Below are positions 13,070-24,025 of a stretch of DNA of 64,000 nucleotides, piece after piece. The translations under genes were made by a program, and so were the position numbers. The DNA comes from Apiospora phragmitis (lineage: Eukaryota; Ascomycota; Sordariomycetes; Amphisphaeriales; Apiosporaceae). The number at the start of each line of letters is the position of its first letter. The first letter of the stretch is position 1. The notes beneath the pieces were generated by a model. That model had not been told where the DNA came from and searched no databases. It saw only the letters and a program-made list of their open reading frames with translations. The stretch spans positions 992,001-1,056,000 of the forward strand of contig JAQQWL010000013.1 of the NCBI GenBank assembly GCA_038363925.1. Reading direction: 5' to 3'.

Positions 13070-13690
13070 TTAACGAGCCTGACGGTCACCGAAGCGGCGA
13101 GGACGCTCGGCAGTCTGTTGCTGAGTAACGGCGACAACGTTGACGGGGATGGCATCGAACTGAACGGAACCCATGTTAGCCAGGAGGGCAATTGCGCGCA
13201 CAAGAATAACAGAAAACGTACGCCGAGGTGCTTCAGCAGGTCCTTGGTCTCGCCATCGATGTCGAGCTGGCCGGACTCGGAGTTCTGGGCGAAGTCGAGG
13301 GCAGAGACCTCGGGGACGTATTGATCCTTTCGCTCACGCTCCTCTTCCTGGAGCTTGAAGGAGATACCGCGAACCGGACCACGCTGGATACGCTTCATCA
13401 AGTGTGTGGTGTAACCGGCACTTTAGGGATTGGTCAGCTTCGAATATTCCTGGAATTGGTCGTATCGTGGCAAAAGTTCTCACATCTTGTTGCGGAGGCG
13501 CTTGGAGGCGATCTGTCGAACCATCAGTATTTTTTTCTTTCCAAATAATAGAATTTCCAAGTGTACTCACGACGGCAATTTCATCGCAAACGCGCTTGTT
13601 GGTCTCGAAGTCGAGCGTCAAGCGGGGGTAGAAGCGCTCAATGATCACCTTGGCGCTCTTCTTCACGGTCTTCGTACGGACGCGACCCAT
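13070..13690 (-). CDS. RPS17: 40S ribosomal protein eS17 (RPS17)
   Basis: Small-subunit ribosomal protein eS17, 145 residues, the usual family length. Four exons read 13690-13571, 13512-13484, 13420-13222 and 13159-13070; the introns are 58, 63 and 62 bp with GTGAGT, GTGAGA and GTACGT donors. The start [20 protein letters not shown] and the segments [31 protein letters not shown] and QYVPEVSAL are diagnostic of eS17. The 29-nt second exon encodes the ASKRLRNK segment. Multiple small introns in the first half are typical of fungal ribosomal protein genes. All exon phases agree and no frameshift is needed. Confidence 0.97.
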
Positions 13691-14225
13691 TTTGGCGGTG
13701 TTGGCTGAAGATTGTGGGAGTCGGTGGTGAGGTTGGTTGGGCTGGCGATGTTGAAGATGAAAGTTCGTCAATTTTTGTGTAAGGAAATTGAATCTCTCTC
13801 TGGTGTGTGCAAGTATCTGTGAAGTGGGGACTTGATAAGATAAGGACTTAAACCAGCGGATTGTGCGTGAACATTGAATGTACGAGGGGTAGTGGTAGAT
13901 GCGTGGCTGCTACAAGCCACAATCGTGCATCAAGCCACAATTAACCACAGACCCACACCTGAACACCAGCTCGACCATCCGCCAAGGCGATTGTGTAAAT
14001 GCTTTAGATATGTATAAGTAAGTACATGTAGGCATGTTCGATGGTTTGCACAAAGGATCGATTGACGAGATTTATATCTATCACAGTTACACTTCAGGAG
14101 TTCCCATTTCCCCAATAGTTACACAGTTACTGTACAAATGATACACTACAGTGACCATCAGATAACACCTCCCCCCTGATTGCGAAAATGTGACCAGAGT
14201 TGCCGGTTCGTTATTCTGAGTAGCC
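13691..14225. other. eS17 upstream region / MRP51 3' region
   Basis: About 535 bp between two minus-strand genes. It should carry the eS17 promoter and the MRP51 3' untranslated sequence. A TC-rich stretch lies just upstream of the eS17 start, as is common for ribosomal protein genes. No gene is seen here. Confidence 0.5.
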
Positions 14226-15717
14226 TTAGAAATCCCGTTCACCGAGGTTGGCAAGGCCGTAGTTAGTAGCACTGCCGAGCCTCTTGTTGGACCCGTACCT
14301 CCGCTCCGCTGAAATCTGGGATCTCGATACTGGCTGAGCTGCTTCTTTGACGGCATTCCCAAAAGTATCGTATTCTCCCACTATTTCCTTTTGTACTATG
14401 TCTGTTTCCGGTGCCCGGTCCAGCAGCCTCAGTTGAACCTTGCCTGTTGCATCCACATTCGCCGTTTGGACTTGTACATAGACCTTGGCGCCACCTGGTT
14501 GGTCGGGATCAAATTCATTGAGCCCGGGGATAATGTCGTTATTGCCCACGGCGCTCACGGCATTCCGGCGTCTGGTACTGAATGCTGTCTCGGTCGTGGG
14601 GATATTGGCGATGAAACCACCAACGCCGATCTTGGGACTTTGGTTGGTCACGCCAAACCTGGGCGTCACAATCCTAGCCTTGACGGAGGCGTGATTCGCC
14701 TGTGGGCCGTAAATTGGGTGGTTCTCCATGAATGATAGCGTACGCAAGTATGACAGACCAGCGGATGGATGGGTGATAGGTGGCCCTTCAGAAGCGTATG
14801 GACTGTCCCGATACAGATCATACGGTTTATGCGGAGTGAAATGCCCAAGCATACCTGGTGCTAAGTGCGAGTCGGCGTTGCTGACAGGGGCCAGGTCCAG
14901 GAATCGGCTAACAATATTGAAGAGTTCATGACGATCTCCACGGAGTTCTCGGATATACTCCAAAAGTTCCTCCTCGGTGATGTCGGCTGCCTTTGCAGAG
15001 GGGGATGGCGGTCGCAGGGGTGTTCGCATCCTGCTCCGAGATGCTATCCTTGCGGTCTGCCGTTTTTTGGGCTGCCAGATGCTCTCGTAGGAACTGGCGG
15101 AACTCGGACCGTCGCGCGCGTACGCTTTTGGCGACATAACGGTCGAATTCTCCATCTGTCATGCCTGCAAGCCATGGCCCGCGGAACTTCCATCGCAGAC
15201 TGGGAGGGTCGCCGTCCCTATCCGTGCGCTTTGGTGGAGCAGCTCCTTTGGGGGGAGCAGTTTTTGAAGGCGGCGCGGGAGTAGTGAAGTCCCGGCCATC
15301 TTCGAACACCGAGACAAGTGTTGGAATTCCCTGCCGGTCTTTGGGTACTGGAACCGAGAAGCTCAGGTTCATTTCGCGGAACTTTTCGAGAGTGATTGTA
15401 TGGTCGGAGGCGGACTGGAAATCGGTAACATGTTCGATCGAGTCGACCGCCTTCACTCGCACCAAGGGGAAAGTAGACTTTGTGGTTGTTTTCAAAGGCA
15501 ACGGGCGTTTGAATCCCCAGTCACCCACCATTCGAGATGTCGAGGGTGTTGTGACGGTCAGATGCGTAGGAAAAGCTGCCGTGGCCGTCTCGGATTTGTG
15601 TTTTGTCGCTTGCGACATATCTCCAGGCGGAGGCGCAATTGGCGCGGGCATTGAGAACATTCGGGAAGAGCGAAGCAGGGCAGCTCCAGGGGAGACCGCT
15701 CGTTGCGTGGTAGCCAT
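14226..15717 (-). CDS. MRP51: mitochondrial small-subunit ribosomal protein MRP51 (one frameshift)
   Basis: Homologue of the fungal 37S mitoribosomal protein Mrp51 (bS1m), which sits at the mRNA channel and is needed for mitochondrial translation initiation. The start MATTQRAVSPGAALLRSSRM is the typical N-terminus (SPG-ALLRSSRMFS). The N-terminal half continues to about 15000 in one frame and the C-terminal half (LEYIRELRGDRHELFNIVSR onward to 14226) lies in another. Removing one base from the G5 run at 15000-15004 (C5 on the coding strand) joins them without loss of residues and gives 496 aa. No GT-AG pair around the junction makes a plausible intron. Both halves have good coding character, so this looks like a single-base indel and not two genes. 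Confidence 0.82.
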
Positions 15718-18461
15718 TGTTGACCAAAAGGGTTGAATGACGGAAACCTCTCAACGATGGTGAGGATTCGCGACAGAAATTCTGCTTGAGCTTCCAATTG
15801 GTTTTGGCCCAGTCTGATGCTTGGCGATGGGCGCCGGGACGGAGCTTGACCCGCCAGCTGGCACTTCAGGCTTTGTCAGCCCGCCCGCCTGTGTAAGTCC
15901 GCAGATGCAACTTCCAAGTAGGTAGGACTTCAACTTTCCGAATTCGCTTTGTCAATTCCAATGCATTGCTCTGGAGGGGGGGGGGGGTGAGGAAAAACTA
16001 GATTTCTTTTGAAACTACAGTCAAGATACCCCAACTGTTCTTTGCGCCACTCGATCGATCCATCATGGGCTGACTCCCATCCGAACGAGACCCTGTCACA
16101 CCACATCCGACTGGCTGTTTGCGTGTATGCAAACGGCCCCTTTTTACATATATCGTCTGCATGATCATTTGGTCTTAGCCGAGGCATCGGTTCACCTTTG
16201 ATATGTTACATATCTACCTGGTACTGTGTCTGATTCACTATTTCACCACATAGTCTAATATTCTTTCTTCCAAGAACGCCAATAATAGATGTTATTTTTC
16301 CTATGCCATAACAAGACCGTCTAACCCCTCAGATCATCCATCAAACCGTCCCCTTTGAACAGACCTGGGGTTTTCCCCATTTGATCCGCTCTCGATTGTG
16401 CTTCTTTCGTGGGTTCTTCGTACACGCACATCGCATCTGAGACCGCTGGATCTTTCTTTCTGGGTTTAACTCCGCTTGGTTCATGTTCCTTATACCTTTA
16501 TGCAATACATTTCTTGGCAAGAGGTCACTTATTTTCTGTATGAGCTGGGAAGGCCATAGTGATATTACTTGGCATCTGTCATGAGTTTGGCGACGATTGG
16601 TGAAGTTCATGGAGGTCAGCCTTGTGGCCTAAGATGGATCCCTGTTGAGACTATGTCTCTCAAACCACGTATATCTTATATGCCACGAGGAGGTTTTCCG
16701 TTCTTTTCCTTTCAAAATCGTGAGATTGGTATCTGGCGGCGGACGTTTCCCAGTTGTAGATCTAGACGAGCTGTACGATTTTGTGGCCCAGTCTGCCAGT
16801 AGCGAATGGTCAGAGTTGTATCTGCTCTTGACACCCGATGCTGCCTGTCGATCAGATGGGGTCTGCTAATTCGTGGCCTACTTAAGTCCCATGTAATACG
16901 AACAACGATATCTGAGTCTATGGGTGTATCTTTTTGGAGCAACGAGCATCCTAAGTAGATTTGGCTGCTCGAATATTGTTGGGTTCGCAATCTAGGCTGA
17001 AGACGTCGCGAGTTATAACCAGCCCTGTCCAGTAATCATATTCTCTTAAAGACGTATGGATGGCTGCCTGTCGCGTCAAAGAATAGGTGAACCTACCTTG
17101 GTATGCTTAGCTGGAACCTGTTTCAGTGTAAAGCCGTGGAGGACCATTCCGCATGTCTAAGGCCCATTGCTCGACGCCGTAGAGACTGCTACATTCTATA
17201 CAATTCCTATAGTGAGTAAATGCTTCCTCCATATTGGCTTGTTCCTCCTCCAGTTTCCCGGGAGCAGCTGAATATGGATGCAACACTATACTCCATACAG
17301 GTTATAGCATCATGGACTCGACTCTGACATGGGACAAGGATGAAAGGCTGAACACCTTGGCTGAGATTCACGGTAGATACCGGCTATACAAAACTATGCC
17401 ACATGTTAGTAGAAGTCATATGGGCATTTGGCTATCCCCGTGGACATATACTCGTGTAGGCATATGTCGTTGAATCTGATGGGAAAGCACTATGAGTGCT
17501 TGGGAAGACGTAGCTACTACATGTCTTGCCGGCACCAAGCACACTATCACCAGTCAGCTATCCCACTGTCAGCCAGTTATCCGAGTACATCTGTATACTC
17601 CGTTGCCAACGGTTGGAAACGATTAAGGAGCCCGAGAGGTTTTCGTGGAGCTAATGTTGCGTGAAATCTACTATCGCTATAGGTAAGGTTGATACTGTAG
17701 ATATAGTAGGCGCTATTATTGCCCAATAGCCAGATTGGCGATGTAGCGAATACCCAGGTGCCAGGCAGTGCTCTGCAATACGAGGAAGGCCACATCTATT
17801 ATCCTTTCCATTTTCGGGATGCGCCGAAGCAGCGCAAAGTAGAAATAAACCCAGGAGTCTTTTCCACCTGGCCCGGGTTATTGTCCAATGACATACACCT
17901 TGACACTTACGAATAGACAGTTGATAGATCGCTCCCGAGTAAGGGGACAGACCGCCGAGCATGTCACTAACCCCGCGGCGGTATGTAGTACAGAAGGGTA
18001 GTATAATAAGGTTGCCTAGTGGGTTTCGATGATGAAGATCTATCTTAATTGAGCATCGCATGAATTTCAAACGAAACGTCCGTCCGTCATGGTCGCAGCG
18101 ACTCCACCTGATATACCACGACCGAGGCTTGACTGCTTGATGACGTTCTGAAGTGGTATCTGGCCAAGCCATTATGGCTAGGTTGCGATCGACGATTTTA
18201 AAGCAATCGGCCATCATCCTTATCAAAATGCGAAGATTGTCTACAACAGTTCTCTATGAGGACGCAGGGCTTCTTCCCTTCCAGCTCCTTACCAGAACAA
18301 CTCATCGGACAGGACGTGCGACTGCCAAGATACTTTTCGCCAAAGGTCACATACAAGCCCCCTCTCCAGCAAGCGGAAGCAGCATACGCACACAATCTTG
18401 TGTGCTCGCACTCCTCATCGTCTCTCGGAACACGACGCCACATCGCAAGACTACCTCGGAT
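15718..18461. other. intergenic interval with no supported gene
   Basis: About 2.7 kb between MRP51 and the small secreted protein candidate. It contains a 12-base G run and several short frames without recognisable domains. The AT content rises toward 17-18 kb. Confidence 0.55.
15976..15987. repeat. G12 homopolymer
   Basis: A run of about twelve G bases upstream of MRP51. Its length is likely to be unstable and hard to sequence. Confidence 0.85.
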
Positions 18462-18818
18462 ATGGTGGCCATATCACCGCTCGTCCAGACCGTCCTGGCG
18501 GTGGCCGACTTTAGGTTCAGGGGATACTCGGATGCAAACTGCGGAACCCTGGCCATGGAAAACACCGATTTCGAGAGTTTCGGCTGCCTGAAGCTCCCAG
18601 ATGGCGGCATGGCCTCGGTTAGCTTCGACAGCGGCAACTTCCAGTCGGGCAACGTCGCCGGCCAACACTTCGTCACCGACGACTGTACCGGCCCCAGCAT
18701 AGGGCAGGCGAACTTTCTGGATGCGAATTATACTGTGCCGGACGGGCAGTGCGTCAACGCCACCATGGCGCCGGACGCGAAGAAGTTCAGGTCCTTCTCG
18801 TATGTGACGTATCGCTGA
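18462..18818 (+). CDS. small secreted cysteine-containing protein (effector-like candidate)
   Basis: Not assigned to a named family. A 118-residue frame starts MVAISPLVQTVLAVADFRFR: a short hydrophobic stretch ending AVA just before Asp 16, which reads as a signal peptide with cleavage after Ala 15. The mature part of about 103 residues has four cysteines (in SDANC, ESFGC, TDDC and DGQC), enough for two disulphides, and two N-glycosylation sequons (NYT, NAT). The sequence is Gly/Asp/Phe-rich and GC-rich compared with the surrounding AT-rich DNA, which supports real coding. The frame stays open upstream to about 18153, but that part reads as low-quality sequence, so the Met at 18462 is preferred. 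Small secreted proteins of this build are common in fungal secretomes and include effectors; function here is unknown. Confidence 0.6.
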   Translation: MVAISPLVQTVLAVADFRFRGYSDANCGTLAMENTDFESFGCLKLPDGGMASVSFDSGNFQSGNVAGQHFVTDDCTGPSIGQANFLDANYTVPDGQCVNATMAPDAKKFRSFSYVTYR

Positions 18819-20353
18819 GGGATGCGAGGAAAGCTCGCCGTCATGCTGGCGGGTTGTCGGGAACGCCGAGAGTTCCAAGCCACTGCGCTATGAGCCGCCG
18901 GTGGAAGCAGATTTCAATGCGTTAGCAGATTCGTGCTGCAAGGGCGCTGGTTCCAAGCTCCTGGTGCGACACGTATATCCGCTGCACCGAGCATGGACGA
19001 CACCAATGTGTGAAAACAACATGAAATTCCAAAGTAGCGGGCCATACTCTATCTGTATATTCATGTTGGGGAAGATGCATTCTCGACGTTTCGTTTTGAT
19101 AGCGTTTTTGGCGGAGGACAAAATTGGTCCGTTTCGTTCAGTCAAAGCAAACATGTTAAATTTCACCCAGCAAGCTCTGTTCATACTGTACACTATATAT
19201 AAGAAAGCGCTTATTAATATGTTGGCATAGTCAATCAATTGTCATTTAATAGAAATATTACCATGGTGCTCGTGAATAGGTATCGTCTCAGTTACAGCGC
19301 TACGGATTATACAGAATATACTAAATGGTATAGACTGCGATAAGGACCAGGGTGATCAGATATTCTTATCATCGCCACTCAATCACAGATTGAATCCTCC
19401 GTGGCGCAATTGGCTAGCGCGTCTGACTGTTATGTGCCCTGCTTTCAGGGGCTCTTGCGATCAGGAGGTTGACAGTTCAAGCCTGTCCGGGGAGCAAACT
19501 TGGTTTTTGCAATTATTGTTTATTTTTTCTTCTTTGTAAGGCTACCGGATCAAATGATAACTGTATGCGCAAACGAACTTGCCGGCATACTACATATGCC
19601 TTTTCTGGAACGGAAAGTGTCGGTCACGTTGGCCTCTCATGTGCCGGGTTGGGCGGACTACGCCACTTCGGCCTGCATCCGGCTCTCTTTTTGTGTGCCG
19701 TTACGCGCCCAAGCCCCTGTTCGATTTCTGAGACACACCCTACCACTCGTGCGGCTCAAGAAGAATCCCCGTTGTGTGGGGGCAGTAACATGTAAGCAGC
19801 ACTGAGTAAGCGCAAGAGACTTCAAGTAGACCCGTTCAAGAATTCAGTCTCCAAGCTCGAACCTCTGTTTACATATGTATATGCAAAGTATAACCATGTA
19901 GGTACCACAGAAGTACTGCTGTCACCGACCTTTTTTTTCTAGATATGTTTTCAAAGGACTGGGCCATGCAATTTCTGTTACACGACAGAAGACCGTACTA
20001 TTACGACTGTATGTTTGCGTTTCCTAACCCAGAAAGATCGGTGTAGAAGGCGTAGCTACCAAACCACACAAATCTTGCTTTACAAGCCTCTATTGTAGAG
20101 AGAATTCTCGAACTACCCAGCTCTGATCAGGTGGCATTGGGCATAGTTGGCAACGGTGTACCTCGTATTATTCATGCTTGTAATGTCTAAGCCAAGCTTC
20201 GGTTTCGTTGCGGAAGTCCATGCACAATGTTACGGGCGAGAAGACATATCGAACGAGGGCTTGGTGAAATCTGAGGGAACCGAAAGGCATCGTCATGAAT
20301 TTGTGTGTTAATATTAGTACATGTATTTGTGACCGACAACAAGGTAAGGCCAT
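18819..20353. other. AT-rich intergenic interval around a tRNA gene
   Basis: About 1.5 kb with no protein gene recognised. A TA-rich stretch (about 19190-19260) precedes the tRNA at 19395. Some of this DNA could be a decayed insertion, since tRNA flanks are common insertion sites, but no terminal repeats or transposase remnants were found. Confidence 0.5.
19395..19495 (+). tRNA. tRNA-Asn (anticodon GTT) with a 27-nt intron
   Basis: The fold is visible by eye. The D arm is GCGC / GCGC (19404-19407 with 19417-19420). The anticodon stem is TCTGA with TCAGG (one G-T wobble), and loop bases C-T-GTT-A put GTT at 19429-19431. The T arm is GACAG / CTGTC around TTCAAGC (19471-19487). The intron at 19433-19459 sits one base 3' of the anticodon, the canonical position. 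A-box (TGGCGCAATTGG) and B-box (GTTCAAGCC) promoters match, and a T5 Pol III terminator follows at 19504-19508. The acceptor stem (TCCTCCG with CGGGGAG) has one C-A mismatch and two wobble pairs, so this copy may be weakened or a pseudo-tRNA. Confidence 0.8.
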
Positions 20354-21040
20354 TTATAACAGGCGAAGGTAACTTGAGGATGTTTTCGACTTCAGTACTA
20401 AAGGAGGCGCTGTCGCATGACCCTCATCCATTTTGTCGTCTGAGAAACTCGCTCCTGCTTCGTATGTGAACGAATCCTTTAGATCAGCTAGTAGTTGGCC
20501 GATGGACGTCGGATCGCCGATGGGTTCTGTCAACTTGAGAAAGCCATGCTTGTTGAGGTCGTGCGTAGGGTCCGAATTTGAGTCGAGCACGAGATAGACT
20601 TCCGTAACGTGTGTGAAGCTCTGCATCAGCACATACTTGTTGTAGGTTTCCCAGGGCCGCCTGATGGCAGGATTGACGTGGTCCAGGGCAAGATTCTGTA
20701 CTTCGGGTATATCTGTGACCAGTTCTGCGAAGTCTCGACAGGAATCGTCGTATCCCATGTAGGGGGGCCTCGGGAGGTAAAGGGTATCTATCGCCGGGAG
20801 GAAGTATATGCGCGGTTGGTGAGTGCGTGTACCGAATAGGGTTTTGTATAGCCTCGATGCCTCCTGTCTTGACTCTCGGCATACATGGAAAACTGGTGGT
20901 GGTTCAGTCGTTGTTCTACAGCAGTCCTCGTCAGAATCGTAGGAGACCTCCACGACCCGAGGCTGGCAACTCAAGCGCCATATCTGCCACCTGATCTCTA
21001 AAGGCAATGCCGAAAACTGATGAAATGACTGGCAAGACAT
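20354..21040 (-). CDS. 2EXR-domain protein
   Basis: Intronless 228-residue protein. The N-terminus FHQFSALPLEIRWQIWRLSC followed by PRVVEV is the signature of the 2EXR domain (LPxEIRxxIW, often described as F-box-like), very expanded in filamentous ascomycetes. A second conserved piece is VFHVCRESRQEA, found about 30 residues later in this family, followed by a region with IDTLYLPR. The acidic/Ser-rich C-terminus is variable. Biochemical role is unknown; by analogy with F-box proteins these may bind partners for ubiquitin ligases, but that is inference. The Met at 21040 lies just before the domain. Confidence 0.8.
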   Translation of the reverse strand: MSCQSFHQFSALPLEIRWQIWRLSCQPRVVEVSYDSDEDCCRTTTEPPPVFHVCRESRQEASRLYKTLFGTRTHQPRIYFLPAIDTLYLPRPPYMGYDDSCRDFAELVTDIPEVQNLALDHVNPAIRRPWETYNKYVLMQSFTHVTEVYLVLDSNSDPTHDLNKHGFLKLTEPIGDPTSIGQLLADLKDSFTYEAGASFSDDKMDEGHATAPPLVLKSKTSSSYLRLL

Positions 21041-22653
21041 GATGTGATAGCAAAAGGAAGGGCGTGAGGAAAGATGGTGAGGTTGTAATGCAAGCTGTAA
21101 TGGACAGTAATGTACACAGAAGGAAATGAGGTTGAGATGACGGCGGAGGCAGCGTCTGGGTGTATGTAAGTGGGCTACAAGCTGAATATAAGGTTGCTTT
21201 CCTGACTAGCTGAGTGCGCCGATGAGTGATAGTGAAGCTATCCACCCTACTACAACGTCCACGTAAGACCACCTATATATCCAGCTGTAGGGGTCAACCC
21301 TGTGTAATTTGACAGATGTGCTGTCCGCAAAAAGAAAAGAAAACCCTCCGCCTGGATCAGGTCTGGGGTCTCCCGATGCCCAGCCTGCGCTATTCCAATC
21401 AAGACGTTCGAAATGAAAAGGATGAGCTGGGCTTCTGGGCATCTGACTGAACCTAGGGTCCTAGACCGTATACAGACCCACCGACAAGACCAGGTTCGTG
21501 ACGACAAAGGGCAATCATCGCGGCCGAGGGTCGATATCAAGCCTGGTCGCCCGCAGACTTGTGAGTAATTGCGGCGAGTCGATACGAACTGCCCACTACT
21601 AATAAAGCCCAACAGTCGCTGGCCTTGTTCGCGGTTGGTGCGACTGTATGGCAATATCTCAAACGCAGAATGAGGCCTCTCCCGATGCCGGTAACTTAAA
21701 AATGAGTGGGTGACACGGGTTGGAAAGAAGAAATTGGGCTGTTTGGGCAGGGCGGAAGGCTGTCCCGCAGTTTGTAATTGGATCCCTTGATGCCAGGCCT
21801 GAACGCAATAACCTCGTCACTTGGACGTCGTGGAGAGGGAGGGCGCTCATTTGATGTGTGGTTCAACCAGGTTGCCCACCCACACACATGGTTGGAGGGA
21901 TCGTACGATTTCTGTGTCCGTGCCGGCATGAACACTGGGGAATGAGAGCCCGCGTTATTAACCAGTCGCCAGTGGCCTTGGTAGCCAGAACCAGTCAGGC
22001 CAGTCACGGCTAACCTACTGACCGGTACACAGCCGAGCCCAGAGCGTGCAGGACTTTACGATCATGCCACTTCCCCACTGTAAAATTTATGTGACTTTCC
22101 AGCTTCAAGGAGATGTTCCGACATTTCACATGATTGATTGATGGCACTTTTAACCTTAGGCCAGATCTGGCAGCATTCCAGATATGTACCTACCCAGCTG
22201 GCGGAAGCACCCCCCCCCCCTCCCCCCTTGCAACCCACGTTTTTTTCTGGTACTAGCTCGAAATAACTAAAGTAGGAAATGACGGATTTTCATGCTCTCC
22301 TCTGCTCAGCTTCGAAACGACCAGTCTCCCTGGCGCATTGGAGGCAAAGCCGTAGTGTTTCTATTCATAGGTCTTCGTGGCTGAAGGCTGGAAAGACTTG
22401 ACCCAAAATTAGACCAGGCATCGGCCGGCCAGTTTCTGCCACTTCACTTCCCTTTGCACCTGAGCGCCGTGTCTACCAGATAAGTACCTGCTTAATCTTT
22501 ATTAACATCGCGGCTTTGCCCGCAGACGAAAACCGCCATCCAAAAGGAGCCCCCCGGAGATCGGTCCGGTGGTCCCCCACTGACACCCTCCTTCTTTGGA
22601 TCTACAAACCCGGCTACCTGAGCTGGGTAGGTGCAGAATTGATGCAACGAGCC
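21041..22653. other. divergent intergenic region, 2EXR gene / TGT gene
   Basis: About 1.6 kb with no supported gene. A long C run lies at 22210-22220, immediately followed by T and a second C run. Both flanking genes point away from it, so it should hold two promoters. Confidence 0.5.
22210..22227. repeat. C-rich homopolymer pair
   Basis: Two C runs (about eleven and six bases) split by one T, giving a strongly G-rich opposite strand about 430 bp upstream of the TGT start. Confidence 0.8.
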
Positions 22654-24025
22654 ATGGCAGCCACTATCGCGTCTCAGTCCTCTGCAGCTCTTACGTTTGG
22701 TTTAGTGGCGCGATGCAGCGTATGTTTAAGGCATCCCCTGTTACCCATATACCCCATCTAACGTAACATGTGTCTGCGACAGACTACCAGGGCTCGGGCA
22801 TCATGTCTGACGCTCCCTCATGGCCCAGTCCAGCTGCCCATGTTCATGCCAGTTGCAACACAAGCATCGTTGAAGGGCCTCACACCGGAGCAGCTTGAGG
22901 AAACCGGTTGCCGCCTGTGTCTGAACAATACCTACCACCTAGGTCTGAAGCCCGGACAAGAAGTTCTCGCGGCCATCGGCGGCGCCCACAAACTGCAAGG
23001 ATGGCAACATAACATCCTGACAGACAGTGGCGGGTATGGACTTGTCTTGGGAGCTTGTCTCTCTTTCTCATCATTTCGAAACAACAACTAACAATACAAT
23101 CCCAGTTTTCAAATGGTGAGTTTGCTGAAGCTCGCAAGCATCACCGAAGAAGGTGTCAGATTTCTGAGTCCCCATGATGCAACGCCCATGCTCCTTACCC
23201 CGGAACACTCCATCTCACTGCAAAACACCATCGGCAGCGATATTATGATGCAATTGGACGATGTCCTGGTTACAACCTCCCCGGATGCAGCTCGCATGCG
23301 GGGAGGCCATGCTGCGAAGCGTAAGATGGCTCGACCGATGCATAGCAACACACAAGAACCCGGATAGACAAAATCTTTTCTGTATTATCCAGGGCGGTCT
23401 GGACCTTGAAATGCGCCGGGAGTGTTGCAAGGAGATGATCGCCAGAGATCCCCAGGTATTGCGATTGGCGGACTTAGTGGTGGTGAGGCAAAGGCAGACT
23501 ACTGCCGGGTCGTTGCTACGTGCACGGAGCTGTTGCCCGAGCTCAAGCCTCGATACGTGATGGGCATTGGTTATCCTGAAGACCTCGTTGTCAGCGTCGC
23601 ACTCGGCGCCGACATGTTCGATTGTGTATGGCCGACTAGGACCGCTAGGTTCGGGAACGCAGTCACCAGGTATGGCGTACTCAACATTAAAAACGCCAAA
23701 TTTGCTGTTGACTTCGGTCCCATCGAGGAAGATTGTGGCTGTATATGCTGCCGAAGGGGAGACGGAGGGACTTGGCATCACCAGGGCATTTGTTCACCAC
23801 AATACCGCCAAGGAGACCGTCTCGGCACACTTACTGACCCTCCACAACGTCTGGTATCAGTTGAACCTCATGGGAGAAGTTCGAGACGCCATCATTGCTG
23901 ATCGGTATCCTGCGTTCATACGTCAGTTCTTTGCAAACCTGTACCCCAACAAAGCAGACTATCCGGAGTGGGCTGTGGGAGCCCTGCGCGGAGTCGGCGT
24001 TGACCTTTTCGAAGACCGAACCTGA
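22654..24025 (+). CDS. queuine tRNA-ribosyltransferase catalytic subunit (three frameshifts)
   Basis: Eukaryotic TGT (QTRT1 type), which swaps guanine 34 for queuine in tRNAs with GUN anticodons. Exons are 22654-22719, 22783-23033 and 23106-24025; introns are 63 and 72 bp. The motifs are clear: [37 protein letters not shown] joined across intron 2 to [25 protein letters not shown], the nucleophile segment [16 protein letters not shown], and a zinc site (CGC, CC, then HH). The third exon changes frame three times without losing conserved residues: one extra G at 23300-23303, one missing base at the C run 23450-23453, and one extra G at 23756-23759. Corrected length is 411 residues, normal for the family. 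An in-frame Met at 22642 is an alternative start. Baker's yeast lacks this enzyme; many filamentous fungi have it. Confidence 0.85.

Noticed and set aside
14990..15060. Intron to explain the MRP51 frame change
   Set aside because: No GT donor lies in the needed stretch without deleting conserved residues; a one-base change suffices.
17651..18226. 191-codon frame on the minus strand
   Set aside because: No motif, high Cys/His/Trp content typical of a chance frame, and no plausible start context.
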